Origin: Methyloglobulus sp.
GTDB lineage: Bacteria; Pseudomonadota; Gammaproteobacteria; Methylococcales; Methylomonadaceae
Assembly: GCA_013141505.1 (NCBI GenBank)
Contig: JABFQX010000040.1
Coordinates: 1 to 64,000, forward strand
Direction of reading: 5' to 3'
DNA: 64,000 nt
Part shown: in pieces, positions 36,424 to 45,912 of the stretch
Position numbering within the stretch: position 1 is the first letter of the stretch
How the letters are laid out: the number at the start of each line of letters is the position of its first letter
Program-made: the position numbers and the translations under genes
The notes under the pieces: generated by a model
Seen by the model: only the letters and a program-made list of their open reading frames with translations
What the model was told of the DNA's origin: nothing
Databases searched by the model: none

Positions 36424-36691
36424 GCATAACGGACATACGGCGGTGATTGTCATTTCGAACGAAGTGAGAAATCTTGTGACTGACAGTAGCATCATAGATT
36501 TCTCACTTCGTTCGAAATGACAATCCTTTTATGAACCTAAAACCGTACGGTTTCGCGCAGCAAACCGCCATGCCAATATACCACCACTCTATAAACGCAC
36601 ATCCAAAAAACAGCTTGGAAAATACGGACAATAACCAGCGCTGTCCGCTTCGTTCATGGCGTATTGCCTAGCGGCGAATACGCCTTACAGC
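36424..36691 (+). repeat. Extended dispersed repeat, copy 3, with 30-bp perfect hairpin
   Basis: Same element as 35661-35931. Within it, arms at 36445-36474 and 36496-36525 are perfectly complementary over 30 bases (GATTGTCATTTCGAACGAAG is the first part) around a 21-base loop. The element ends 7 bases from the stop codon of the RHS gene. Confidence 0.88.
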
Positions 36692-36697
36692 TTTTGG

Positions 36698-39600
36698 CTA
36701 AAATACGGAGAAATTCACGTGAATAGACACTGGAGGGTAATAATTATGACTTCTTGCTTCTGGTGTTAATGGTTCAATAGCGCAGCTACCGCCTGGATCG
36801 ATTGAATCTCGTTGATCGAATCCTCCTACAGTTCTTTGTAGTTCAATATATAACGAAGTAATATACAAGTAAGGCATGCTAGGAATATTAGCTATAAAGT
36901 CTGGGGTTCCAATAATAGTAATTGTATAGTCAACATATTTGTCGTGCATTTGACCAAATGTGTAACCTGCTGGGACATATTTTTCAATGAACTGACTAAT
37001 GATTCCACGTGGAGGGACAATGGGATTTCCAGAGCGTCCAACAGTGCCAGGGGGTTGCCAGTCCTGACGGAGCCAATATAACCCTCTTGGATCATCCACA
37101 TTCACCGGATTCCCCCCCACATAAGCAAACAAATTATTCTGCCCCCCAGCCAAACCAATCGGGTCAGGTTCGATATAGCGGCCTTTCTTCGGGTCATAAT
37201 TGCGGAAATGGTTGAGGAACAGGCCGGTGGCGGGGTCGGCGTGCTGGCCGGGGAAGCGTAGGCTGATGGCGAAAGTGCCGGTTGGCGGGATGGCGCCGAA
37301 CGGGTCGGTGCGCGTCCAGTCCCAAACCACCACCGAGCCGTCGGCACTCACCACCGTGCGCGGGGTATCCAGTTGGTCGGCATAAATGCGGTACAGGTTC
37401 GTCGCCGTGGCCGTTGCGCCGCCCGTTGCCGTCACCGCTACGGGAATGCTGCCATCCAGGTAAACGTATTCACGGCTGATGACGGGTTGTGCCGTGGGCT
37501 GGTTGTAGGTTTCGCTGTATTCGCCCAACAACGCCGCACCGTCAGCGTCGTACAGGCGCAAAGTCGCGGCTTTGGTCACGTTGTTGATCGTAATCACGGG
37601 TTCGTGCAAGTTACTAAAGCCATAGACCTGCAACTGCCCGCCCTTGGGCAAGGCTTGCCGCATGTCCCCGCGCGAGGAGTGGTAATAGCTGTTGTTCTCA
37701 TCCTTGGTGAAGTAACCCGCCAAGTCGGAAGTGATGGCAACCGGCGCTGCTGGCAGTGTTTGGGTCGTTAACAAGCGGTCGGTAGGCTCCACGAACGTTG
37801 CCATATTTGCCGCCAGCGGCCCCGTCAATCGGTTTCCGTTTTTGTCATAGGTGTAGCTTTGGGTCACAGTGCCGCTGCTGAAGGATTTGACTTCATCCAG
37901 TGCGGTATAGGTCAAGGTCTGTTTCTGCGCAACGACCGTGCCTTTCGCATCGGTGATGGTGCGGATCAGGCCACCCAAATCCCGCGCCAAAGTCCGGCGC
38001 GACCCTGCACCATCGAGCGGGAAACTCTTCAAGCGGCCATCCTGGTCAAACGTGCGCGCATAGCTGGTACCCACACCCGTCGCCCAAACCCAGCTTCGCG
38101 CCGGCCCGAACGGAAAGTGGCTGATATTCGACAACAAGGGCTTGCCGTTGACCGTCAGCCGGTTAACCTGGCCTGCGGCATCATAGCCGTAGCCTATGGT
38201 CATGCCTGATGGATAAGTCGTGGACAGCAAGCGCCCGGTCACCGGACTCCAGGCTTGGGCCAAGGTCACCTTGGTGTACTGTACAGTCTGTACCTTCTTG
38301 GTCAGGTGGCAGTTCGTGTCCCATGTGTACGCGGTATCCCCACCGGTATAGGCCAATTTGGCGGGCTTGCCGACACAGCCGCCGGTATTCCAGGTCGTGG
38401 CAAAATTAACGCCGCTCGATTCCGCTGCGTAAGTCTCGCGGTTGAGCGCATCGTAGGTGTAGGTGATGCTCCGTCCCCGCGCATCGATCTTGGACTTGAC
38501 GTTGCCTGCCGAATCGTAAGTGTATTTGGTCAAGCCCGCATCCGGACTGTTGACCGCCGTCGGCTCGCCAAAGCCGTTGCGGGTGATGACGGTGTTGTTG
38601 CCCTTGGGGTCAAGGTTACCCGTCAGTCCATCGTTGGCATCGTGCGTCAAGTCGGTGATGCCCAAGGCGGGGTCGGTCACTTGGTCCAGACGGTTGAGCG
38701 CATCGAACAAGCGTTGGGTTTTGTGGTTGTTGGGGTCGGTGATGGCGGTCACATTGCCGTTGCCGTCGTGTGCAAAGGTGGTGGCTTGCTTCAACGCTCC
38801 GTAAGCATGGAACAGGCGGTTGAGATTGTCATAATCCCGCGACTCGGTTTTCACCTTCGCCCCCGCCGCATTGTAAACATCGACAGTCAGCACATTGTCC
38901 ATCGCGTCGAGGCCGTAAACGATGCGGTTGCCGAGCGCATCTTTCACCTCGGTAATCCGGTGTGCGGCATCCGGCGTAAAGTTAAGGCTTTCGCCGCCCG
39001 GAAAGGTAATCTTGGTCAAAGTGCCGTTCGCATCATGCGTAAAGACGGTTTTCTCTTGCCCTTCCAACCGCTGATCCAGCCAGCCGCGCGGGTTCCAGGT
39101 GAACGCCGTTACCAGCCCGTTCGGGTCGGTGATGGTTTTGGGGCGGCCATTGGCGTCATTCTGCACTGTGGCCTTATGACCAAGCGCATCCGTGATGCTA
39201 GTCAAATCCTTGGTCACGGGATCATAGCCGTAAGTCGTCACGTCCGCCACATCGGTACGTGGGCCGTCAACGGCCTTGACTCGCCCTGGCGAATCGTAGG
39301 TGTAATTCCAGGTACGGCTTGCGTTAGTGCTCAAGTCGGTAAGCGTACGGGTTTTAAGGTCGCCGTTGGGGTAGTAATCCAGGTTTGTGCGCTTGAGCGG
39401 TTCGGTGACCACGGTCGGCAATCGGTAATCCGGGTGCCATTGGGTGGTGATGGTGCGTGCTTGTGATGTACCAAACCCTTCAATGCGCGAAGTTTCGAGG
39501 TTACGTTTCTGGTCAAAGGTGTATTTCGTCTTGTTCCCCGCTGCGTCGATCGCCGTATCGGGGTTGCCGTTGGCATCAAAGGTGCGGCTATCGCCTTTGC

Positions 39601-41245
39601 CATCTGGCCTGATTTCGGAGCCAAGACGCGGTACGCTCCATTTGGTGTCAAAGTTAAAGGTGGTCATGCGCCCCAGCGCATCCGTCATTTTGGGCGCGGC
39701 AGGGTTGGTGTAATCCACGGCAATCTTTTCCACGCCGCCCGCGTGTTCAGAGGTGACAGCGCGGCCATTGGCGTCGTAACTCCAATTTGCAAAACGAAAT
39801 CGTTTCTCGTCCACCAATCCCGTCAGCGCATGGGGGAATGTCGCGTTCTCATACAGATGAGTTTTGCCCACTAGCTTTTGTGTCGCCGTGTCCCATGTCC
39901 AGACATTGATTTGATTGCCGTCACCATTCCCGTTTGAATAGTCATACTCGACTTTATTCCCATCCGGGAAAATCAAAGCGGAAAAATAAATATTCAGCCA
40001 GTAATTTAAAGTCAGTTTCCGCCCCGCCGGATCGGTGATGGTCATCAGGCGTTTGGTCGTCGGGTCATAACCCAAGGTTTGCGTCCTCCCGGCGCGGTCG
40101 GTGATGCTTTGCAACACGCCGTTTATGTCATATCGTTCGGTCTTATCGTCCCTGGTGGTGTAGGTATAGCCTGGAGGATTAGCGCATGTTATTAGCACCC
40201 CACGTATGAAGACAAAACCACAATTCGCGGTAAGACGGCTGTTCACATCAGCATCAGCCTTAAATATCTTGCGCGAAATATCGTTAGGGTCGAGCGTGAA
40301 TGTGAGCGTACTTTGGTCGTCCCTCACCATTTTAAGCTGGGTCGAGGAAACAACCTGAATGTGTGAGCTATAGCTGTGACTCCATCCCGCTCCCATCACG
40401 CCGTTGCTGATGGTGCTTTGGCTGTTGTAATATCGGTTGAACACCAGCGGAAAATCCCCGCCCCCCTCAAAATCCGTCTCGACCTGAAACTTATTTCCCG
40501 TGCCAATGTTAATAGGATTGCCAACAAAACAGGCTTTTCCGTTAATATCACCACAGCTACCGAGGTTTTTTATATCTGCATTTGTGAATTCAGGCGGTGA
40601 TGATGTAGGACCAGAGACTGTTACGCTAGCAGGGTATAGATCTCCTTCAATAAAGTCGTCTACTCTTGGGGCTAATTGATGACGGGAATAACTCACCTCT
40701 CCTTTGTTGAACAATTGGAGGTCTGAAGAAGTATATACATGAGTGAATGGCTCAAACCAATAATGTCCTATATGCCAAGGTGTAGGACTAAGATAATCAT
40801 CGAAGGATGAACGAATAAGACTACCATCAGGGCCGTTATTTTCAACAATTTCGACTCTCACTGTCGAATTATTGAAAACGGTGTTTCTATTCATAATAGA
40901 ACTATGGTAAGAAAAGGACGAATCAAGCCCAAATGAAATATTATGCCCTTTAACGTTCAGTACAGCCGACCCAGGCGATTTAGATGCCGAGTCTGTCCCA
41001 GATTGCAATATCTCCGATTCTCCCGGAATCCCAGTTGCTGGCCTGTTCGCCTGAACTCCCTTCGCACTATCAAAGGTATAGATAAGAGTAAAAGGGAGCT
41101 CGCCAAAATTATTAAATGAACCATCGGCATTCCCAAAAATCCCCTGTGCTCTTAAATTAAAGGTAGTGCCCTTCACTGTCACCGTAACGATATCCGCACT
41201 CGCTATTTTAGGAATGAAAAATGTTGCCACGACGGTTAAAATCAT
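36698..41245 (-). CDS. Exported RHS/YD-repeat protein with variable C-terminal tip
   Basis: A ~1515-residue RHS-family polymorphic protein. From ATG 41245 the order is: signal peptide (ending KIASA); an N-terminal ~180-residue beta-rich domain; a DUF6531-like start (VGNPINIGTGNKFQVETDFE); about 25 YD repeats (patterns such as YTYDSAGNVKSKIDARG) that would form a cocoon; the RHS core (QLDTPRTVVSADG, HFRNYDPKKGRYIEPDPIGL, AYVGGNPVNVDDPRGL); and a 126-residue tip (36701-37078) after DPRGL. The tip is AT-rich while the core is GC-rich, as when toxin tips are exchanged. The tip family is not recognised and no immunity gene is evident. An in-frame TTG at 41305 would add 20 residues. A predicted c-di-GMP riboswitch lies upstream. 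Confidence 0.88.
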   Translation of the reverse strand: MILTVVATFFIPKIASADIVTVTVKGTTFNLRAQGIFGNADGSFNNFGELPFTLIYTFDSAKGVQANRPATGIPGESEILQSGTDSASKSPGSAVLNVKGHNISFGLDSSFSYHSSIMNRNTVFNNSTVRVEIVENNGPDGSLIRSSFDDYLSPTPWHIGHYWFEPFTHVYTSSDLQLFNKGEVSYSRHQLAPRVDDFIEGDLYPASVTVSGPTSSPPEFTNADIKNLGSCGDINGKACFVGNPINIGTGNKFQVETDFEGGGDFPLVFNRYYNSQSTISNGVMGAGWSHSYSSHIQVVSSTQLKMVRDDQSTLTFTLDPNDISRKIFKADADVNSRLTANCGFVFIRGVLITCANPPGYTYTTRDDKTERYDINGVLQSITDRAGRTQTLGYDPTTKRLMTITDPAGRKLTLNYWLNIYFSALIFPDGNKVEYDYSNGNGDGNQINVWTWDTATQKLVGKTHLYENATFPHALTGLVDEKRFRFANWSYDANGRAVTSEHAGGVEKIAVDYTNPAAPKMTDALGRMTTFNFDTKWSVPRLGSEIRPDGKGDSRTFDANGNPDTAIDAAGNKTKYTFDQKRNLETSRIEGFGTSQARTITTQWHPDYRLPTVVTEPLKRTNLDYYPNGDLKTRTLTDLSTNASRTWNYTYDSPGRVKAVDGPRTDVADVTTYGYDPVTKDLTSITDALGHKATVQNDANGRPKTITDPNGLVTAFTWNPRGWLDQRLEGQEKTVFTHDANGTLTKITFPGGESLNFTPDAAHRITEVKDALGNRIVYGLDAMDNVLTVDVYNAAGAKVKTESRDYDNLNRLFHAYGALKQATTFAHDGNGNVTAITDPNNHKTQRLFDALNRLDQVTDPALGITDLTHDANDGLTGNLDPKGNNTVITRNGFGEPTAVNSPDAGLTKYTYDSAGNVKSKIDARGRSITYTYDALNRETYAAESSGVNFATTWNTGGCVGKPAKLAYTGGDTAYTWDTNCHLTKKVQTVQYTKVTLAQAWSPVTGRLLSTTYPSGMTIGYGYDAAGQVNRLTVNGKPLLSNISHFPFGPARSWVWATGVGTSYARTFDQDGRLKSFPLDGAGSRRTLARDLGGLIRTITDAKGTVVAQKQTLTYTALDEVKSFSSGTVTQSYTYDKNGNRLTGPLAANMATFVEPTDRLLTTQTLPAAPVAITSDLAGYFTKDENNSYYHSSRGDMRQALPKGGQLQVYGFSNLHEPVITINNVTKAATLRLYDADGAALLGEYSETYNQPTAQPVISREYVYLDGSIPVAVTATGGATATATNLYRIYADQLDTPRTVVSADGSVVVWDWTRTDPFGAIPPTGTFAISLRFPGQHADPATGLFLNHFRNYDPKKGRYIEPDPIGLAGGQNNLFAYVGGNPVNVDDPRGLYWLRQDWQPPGTVGRSGNPIVPPRGIISQFIEKYVPAGYTFGQMHDKYVDYTITIIGTPDFIANIPSMPYLYITSLYIELQRTVGGFDQRDSIDPGGSCAIEPLTPEARSHNYYPPVSIHVNFSVF

Positions 41246-41439
41246 AATATCGAAACAGTCCCTTACAGTCACGTTGGTTAAGTACAACGGGGTCGCGAAG
41301 CCCAACCAACAAAAAAACGTAAAATGCGATCAAACCCTATGCTCCAGCGTGTTCCAGTCATTAGCGTTCCCCTTATAATTCTTAACTTCGCGTTTGTTGT
41401 AAAAGTAAAACGGCCATCCAACCCATTTTCGGCAGGCAC

Positions 41440-41496
41440 AAAAAAAGCCGGATGCCTAGGCGGTGACTTCTACGTTGTCACCCTCGGCAATCCGGC
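41440..41496 (-). terminator. Intrinsic terminator serving as riboswitch expression platform
   Basis: On the minus strand GCCGGATTGCC (41496-41486) pairs with GGCATCCGGC (41456-41447) with one bulged T, an inner GGGTGAC/GTCACC stem extends the hairpin, and seven T follow (41446-41440). The 5' arm is also the 3' strand of the predicted aptamer, so the two folds exclude each other. The RHS gene starts about 135-195 bp downstream. Confidence 0.8.
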
Positions 41497-41548
41497 TTTC
41501 CGTTCTGGAACCGTAACTTTCCGCCCCTACTTTCCAGCAGGTTTAGCT
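41484..41548 (-). promoter_or_regulatory. Predicted cyclic-di-GMP-I (GEMM-I) riboswitch aptamer
   Basis: Read on the minus strand the pieces follow the GEMM-I order. AGCTAAACC stands for the GCAAACC motif. CCTGCT-GGAA-AGTAGG is the P2 stem capped by a GNRA tetraloop. GGGGCGGAAAG matches GGGACGCAAAG, then TTACGG starts a short P3 (GTTC-CA-GAAC). AAGCCGGATTGCCGA matches the AGCCGGGTTGCCGA 3' element. Two positions of the conserved CGCAAAGCC segment differ (CGGAAAGTT), so binding is not certain. The 3' element overlaps the terminator hairpin, which fits a transcriptional ON switch for the RHS gene. This is recognition by eye; a covariance-model search would decide. Confidence 0.68.
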
Positions 41549-41770
41549 TTTTTTGTTGTTTTTATACCAATCACGTAAGAATTAAATTACAAAATTTATG
41601 AGCCTGTCAAGTTTATTTTTTAGCTGCATTATTAGGCCAGCAATACCAATCCCAAAAGTTGTTATATAAATCCCCTTATCCCGGCCTTCTCCCTTTGGAG
41701 AAGGTAACAATATGAACTTATTGGGATTAGTATAACGATTATGGCGGCGTGAAAAATGGCAAATTTTATA

Positions 41771-41944
41771 GGGTCTGTTGACAATTTAAGTACACCAAAA
41801 CCTTTAAAATCGTCATGCCGCCAGACATGGAGGGGTCATCCTTGCCGGAATGACGGGGCTTTTGTTAGCCCACTGTTTTTAAAACAGTTGCTCGTTGGCA
41901 CTTATATAAAGCTATTGGTATTAGTGTTAATTGTCAACAGCCCC
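41771..41944. mobile_element. 174-bp MITE-like element with TA target duplication
   Basis: Terminal inverted repeats GGGTCTGTTGACAATTTA (left) and TAATTGTCAACAGCCCC (right) flank 174 bp with no ORF, and TA lies directly outside both ends. The interior contains a CCGGAATGACGGGG stretch. Such short non-autonomous elements are moved by a transposase encoded elsewhere; none with these ends is seen in the window. The spacer 41560-41770 before it holds no gene that I can recognise. Confidence 0.7.
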
Positions 41945-42114
41945 TAGTCCGGCATTATGGGGTTTTAAACGTCGTTCGCCCGTTGAAAGCTTTGGTATGC
42001 TTCGACAAGCAACGCGAACGATCCAAACATTTAAGAGCCGAACAATCAGTTTTTGGCTTGTCGATTACGGTCTTATGGCGCGAAACGCCTTGCGCGGCAA
42101 TGAGATTGGCACAG

Positions 42115-43827
42115 TTAGCCCATAAGTTTCGCCAGCAAAAAATCCACGACCCCAACAAACGGGATTTCTTCGTTTTGCTCCGCAGTCCTCGCCTTGTATT
42201 CAACAACACCCGCTTCCAGACCACGGTCACTGATAACGATGCAATGGGGAATGCCAATAAGCTCCATATCCGAAAACATAAAACCGGCACGTACCTTGCG
42301 ATCATCAAGCAGCACATCAATACCTGCGTTTAACAGTTTTTGATATAACTCTTCAACTGTCACTTTCAGGCGTTCTGATTTGTGCATATTCATCGGGCAG
42401 ATGGCAACCTGAAAAGGCGCAAGGCTGGCTGGCCAGATGATCCCTTTGTCATCATGATTTTGCTCGATACTTGATGCGACAACACGGGAAACACCAATCC
42501 CGTAGCAACCCATTATCATCGTTTGGTTTTTGCCTTCTTCGTTGATCACGCTGGCCTTCATCGCTTCGCTGTATTTTGTGCCGAGTTGGAAGATATGTCC
42601 CACTTCAATGCCACGGGCAATATGGAGCTTACCATTGCCATCAGGGCTGAGGTCGCCCGGCACAACCATACGTAAATCTTCAATCTGGACTGGCATTGGC
42701 AAATCGCGCTCCCAATTGACACCGGTAAAATGTTGACCGTCTTCGTTTGCACCACAAGTAAAATCGGACATAACCGTTACACTGCGATCAGCAATGATGT
42801 TCAACTTGAGGTTAATAGGCCCAATTGAACCTGGTTTACAATGGCAATGCTCAACAATTTCGGCATCACTGGCAAACGTCAGCGGCGAGGCAATACCGGC
42901 AATTTTTTCCGCCTTGATAGGATTGAGCTCATGATCGCCACGCAACAAAAGGGCAACCAAATTGTCGTCATCGCCTTTAACTATCAATGTTTTCAAGCAT
43001 TGCTCGGCGGCGACATTGAGAAAACGACTGACCTCCTCAATGCTGTGCTGCCCAGGCGTACTAACTCGTTTGCAGACTTCATTCGCTGAATTACGCGTAC
43101 TATTGGGCATAACCGCTTCTGCTTTTTCAATATTGGCGGCGTAATCGCTGCTATCAGAAAAGGCAATGGCATCTTCACCTGATTCGGCAAGCACATGAAA
43201 CTCATGGGATATTGCGCCACCAATCGATCCCGAATCAGCAATAACTGCACGAAACTTCAAGCCGAACCGGGTGAATATGGTGGTATAAACTTGGTGCATA
43301 AGGTCGTAGGTAGACTGCAAAGATTCCTGACTCAAATGGAAAGAATACGCGTCCTTCATGATAAATTCTCGGCAGCGCATCACGCCAAAACGGGGACGGA
43401 TTTCATCACGGAATTTGGTCTGGATTTGGTAATAGGTAATCGGCAATTGTTTATAACTTCTGATTTCATTGCGTGCCAGATCGGTAATGATCTCTTCATG
43501 TGTAGGGCCTAAGCAAAAATCGCGGTCATGGCGGTCTTTCAGCCGTGCAAGTTCAGGGCCGTATTTTTCCCAACGTCCGGTTTCCTGCCATAACTCCGCC
43601 GGCTGCAAGGCAGGCATTAGCACTTCAAGGGCGCTGGCTTTGTTCATTTCTTCCCGTGTGATCGCTTCAACCTTTCTCAATACCCGTAAACCCAACGGTA
43701 ACCACGTATAAAGACCGGCGGCGAGTTTACGGATTAACCCTGCCCGAATCATCAATTGATGGCTGATGACCACAGCATCGGCGGGAATTTCTTTTACAGT
43801 ATTGAGCGGAAATTGTGAAGTACGCAT
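42115..43827 (-). CDS. proS: Prolyl-tRNA synthetase (bacterial type)
   Basis: Charges tRNA-Pro. From ATG 43827 the 570 residues begin [20 protein letters not shown], the usual bacterial start. Class II motifs are visible: [13 protein letters not shown], the motif-2 region [25 protein letters not shown], and motif 3 [10 protein letters not shown]. The YbaK-like editing insertion (about 230-390, with [26 protein letters not shown]) removes mischarged alanine. A C-terminal anticodon-binding domain ends the protein. The longer frame from 43875 is rejected because conserved sequence starts at 43827. Confidence 0.96.
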   Translation of the reverse strand: MRTSQFPLNTVKEIPADAVVISHQLMIRAGLIRKLAAGLYTWLPLGLRVLRKVEAITREEMNKASALEVLMPALQPAELWQETGRWEKYGPELARLKDRHDRDFCLGPTHEEIITDLARNEIRSYKQLPITYYQIQTKFRDEIRPRFGVMRCREFIMKDAYSFHLSQESLQSTYDLMHQVYTTIFTRFGLKFRAVIADSGSIGGAISHEFHVLAESGEDAIAFSDSSDYAANIEKAEAVMPNSTRNSANEVCKRVSTPGQHSIEEVSRFLNVAAEQCLKTLIVKGDDDNLVALLLRGDHELNPIKAEKIAGIASPLTFASDAEIVEHCHCKPGSIGPINLKLNIIADRSVTVMSDFTCGANEDGQHFTGVNWERDLPMPVQIEDLRMVVPGDLSPDGNGKLHIARGIEVGHIFQLGTKYSEAMKASVINEEGKNQTMIMGCYGIGVSRVVASSIEQNHDDKGIIWPASLAPFQVAICPMNMHKSERLKVTVEELYQKLLNAGIDVLLDDRKVRAGFMFSDMELIGIPHCIVISDRGLEAGVVEYKARTAEQNEEIPFVGVVDFLLAKLMG

Positions 43828-44084
43828 AATCAGTTTTCGTATTAAAAATGGATATTTTACAGGGTAATGCCCCATTTGGTTACTGTGATGGTAATATAAC
43901 TAGCAACTGACAGCAGACGGTATTGTTAATCGTCAGTTTCTCCTCATTTTTTTAAGCATTGGCTATACTTTCTAACAGATTTAGTTTAGCGGCTATACTC
44001 ATTAGACCTGTCGATCCGCAACAATTTTGACTACCTCTTTAGTTATCTTTAAAACCAAAAACTCATATCGAGGAATTACTGCAT

Positions 44085-45215
44085 ATGAAAACTGTAAACC
44101 ATAAGCTACCAGACAGGCGCTCTTCACCATCAATGATGAGGACAAAAATATTTGCTGCCCCCCCTCCTTTGGCCTATCAAACTTTTTCCGACCAACAGCA
44201 AGATGTAATCGACTTACTAGAAGTTTGGCAGTTATTGGTAAAACGAAAAAAAATTATTTTCCAGATTACTTTAGTGAGCTTAATGCTTGGCATAGGCTAT
44301 AGCGCCGTTAAACCTGAAAAATATGCCTACCACACTATGCTACAGATAGGAACGCTGATGCCGGGACAACCCAAGTTAATTGAATCGCCGCAGGACGTAT
44401 TTAATAAAGTTAAATCAGCCTATATTCCGCTCACTTTGGATGAAAACAGAAAAACTGAAACCGACACCAAAACCCAGCCGAAATTTGAGGACATTTTGCC
44501 ACCCAAAGACACCAATCTTCTTAAATTGGAAATGCACTGTAAGCTCAAAGATGAACAATTATGTAAATCGTTAATTAATGGAGTTATTCAAAAAATTACC
44601 CTTGATCATTCCAGAATGCTTAATATCTCCGAAAAAAACCTTTCAGGAAAGCTGAAAGCCGCCGAGAATGCACTGAAAAACAGCAAAGATCTGCTTGAAT
44701 ACAGCTTGCAAAAAAAGAAAAGACTAACACAGACTGCGGAATTAATTACCAACCAACTCAAAGAAAAAAAAGCGATGTTGGAAAAAAACCTCAAAAATCG
44801 CAGTTCAATAAAATCAAGCAGTGCGGCAGGTGCTATGTCCATCTTACTGATTGACAATGCGATCCAAAGCAATCAGACCCTCATCGATAATTTAGAAAAA
44901 CAACTCTATATCAATTTAGGCCAAGAACAGGACAATCTTGAAAAAGCCGAGAAGGACAACATCAGACATCAAAGCGAACAACAAAATGCGATTGACGAAA
45001 TAAAAAACCTGCTGCTAAGCATCAATAATACTGAAGCCATCGTGCCAGTGCTACGGTCAGAAAATCCGGTCGGAACAACACCTACCGTTATTGTTACTTT
45101 ATCGCTCTTGTTTGGATTATGTGCAGGCCTGTTAGCAGTATTTCTATTGGAGTTTACAGGTCGTGTAAACAGTTACAACAAAAGCGCTTCTGAATCAGCT
45201 TTGCATGCCGTTTGA
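44085..45215 (+). CDS. Wzz/polysaccharide co-polymerase-like chain-length protein
   Basis: A 376-residue inner-membrane protein of the polysaccharide co-polymerase type. After a ~55-residue cytoplasmic start comes DVIDLLEVWQLLVKRKKIIF, the classic Wzz N-terminal motif, then helix 1 (about 59-77), a long coiled-coil periplasmic region (about 180-310, rich in Lys/Glu/Leu), a PVLRSENPVG motif and helix 2 (about 334-356). Such proteins set the length of O-antigen or exopolysaccharide chains. No glycosyltransferase, wzx or wzy genes are adjacent, so it is isolated. Confidence 0.82.
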   Translation: MKTVNHKLPDRRSSPSMMRTKIFAAPPPLAYQTFSDQQQDVIDLLEVWQLLVKRKKIIFQITLVSLMLGIGYSAVKPEKYAYHTMLQIGTLMPGQPKLIESPQDVFNKVKSAYIPLTLDENRKTETDTKTQPKFEDILPPKDTNLLKLEMHCKLKDEQLCKSLINGVIQKITLDHSRMLNISEKNLSGKLKAAENALKNSKDLLEYSLQKKKRLTQTAELITNQLKEKKAMLEKNLKNRSSIKSSSAAGAMSILLIDNAIQSNQTLIDNLEKQLYINLGQEQDNLEKAEKDNIRHQSEQQNAIDEIKNLLLSINNTEAIVPVLRSENPVGTTPTVIVTLSLLFGLCAGLLAVFLLEFTGRVNSYNKSASESALHAV

Positions 45216-45274
45216 CGGATAACCGATACGCCAGTTGTACGCCGTATCGGTTATTAGTGAGGTGTAAACCGCTC

Positions 45275-45679
45275 CTAATGATGAACCATTTTAGGCAATG
45301 ATTTGGCTTCCGCTATCCAAGTGGTCACTTGCGTGAGTGACGGTGTGGTTTTGGCAAGACTCTTTTCCTCATTGGTTTTTGCCAGGGCGGCTTGCAGGTT
45401 TTCAGCATTCCGTTGGGCTAACTCAGGGACGGTATCCACACCTGCCGCTTCCAGTAATTCAGAGAATTGTCCGGCAACGCCTTTAATGCGAAACAGATCA
45501 GCATGATTGACCCAGGTCAGGATCAATTTAGCACTGATACCCGTTTGTTCGGCGAGTGCATCACGGCCTTTGGCAGTCGCACCTGATTCGAGTAATTTTT
45601 CCACAGACGCTATACCTGCTGCCCTTAACTTATCCGCATACTGCGGCCCGACGCCTTCAATGTCTTCAATTTGTGCCAT
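45275..45679 (-). CDS. DUF4332 domain protein (helix-hairpin-helix type)
   Basis: A 134-residue protein of the DUF4332 family. Two helix-hairpin-helix units are visible: IEDIEGVGPQYADKLRAAGI with TAKGRDALAEQTG, and FRIKGVAGQFSELLEAAGVD followed by AQRNAENLQAALAKTN. Such units usually bind DNA non-specifically, but the function is not known. I chose ATG 45679 because AGGAGG lies 6 bases before it; the ATG two codons upstream overlaps that site. Confidence 0.85.
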   Translation of the reverse strand: MAQIEDIEGVGPQYADKLRAAGIASVEKLLESGATAKGRDALAEQTGISAKLILTWVNHADLFRIKGVAGQFSELLEAAGVDTVPELAQRNAENLQAALAKTNEEKSLAKTTPSLTQVTTWIAEAKSLPKMVHH

Positions 45680-45912
45680 TGGCACCTCCTAATGTTTGAT
45701 AAAATGTCGGCTTGCTTGGGCTGAATTATTACAGCCACCGTGCCGTGTTTAATGATAGCATCAGTTTGGCAAGTCGTGCTGTTTGACCGCTTCACTTCCC
45801 GTAACATAACTTTCATATTTAAAAGCCAAACTACTTAAACTCGCTACAAGCCTTATAATTCAACCACGACCTTTAACCTTTGCCACTAAAAGTGCAACTG
45901 AAGTATAAAACT

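Noticed and set aside
38255..39466. 403-codon open frame on the plus strand
   Set aside because: It is antisense to the GC-rich, repetitive core of the RHS gene, and its translation shows no family features. High GC in repeats commonly creates such frames.
41447..41496. Integron attC-like site
   Set aside because: The hairpin near the RHS gene was considered as attC, but it lacks the paired R/L box core sites and fits a riboswitch terminator better.
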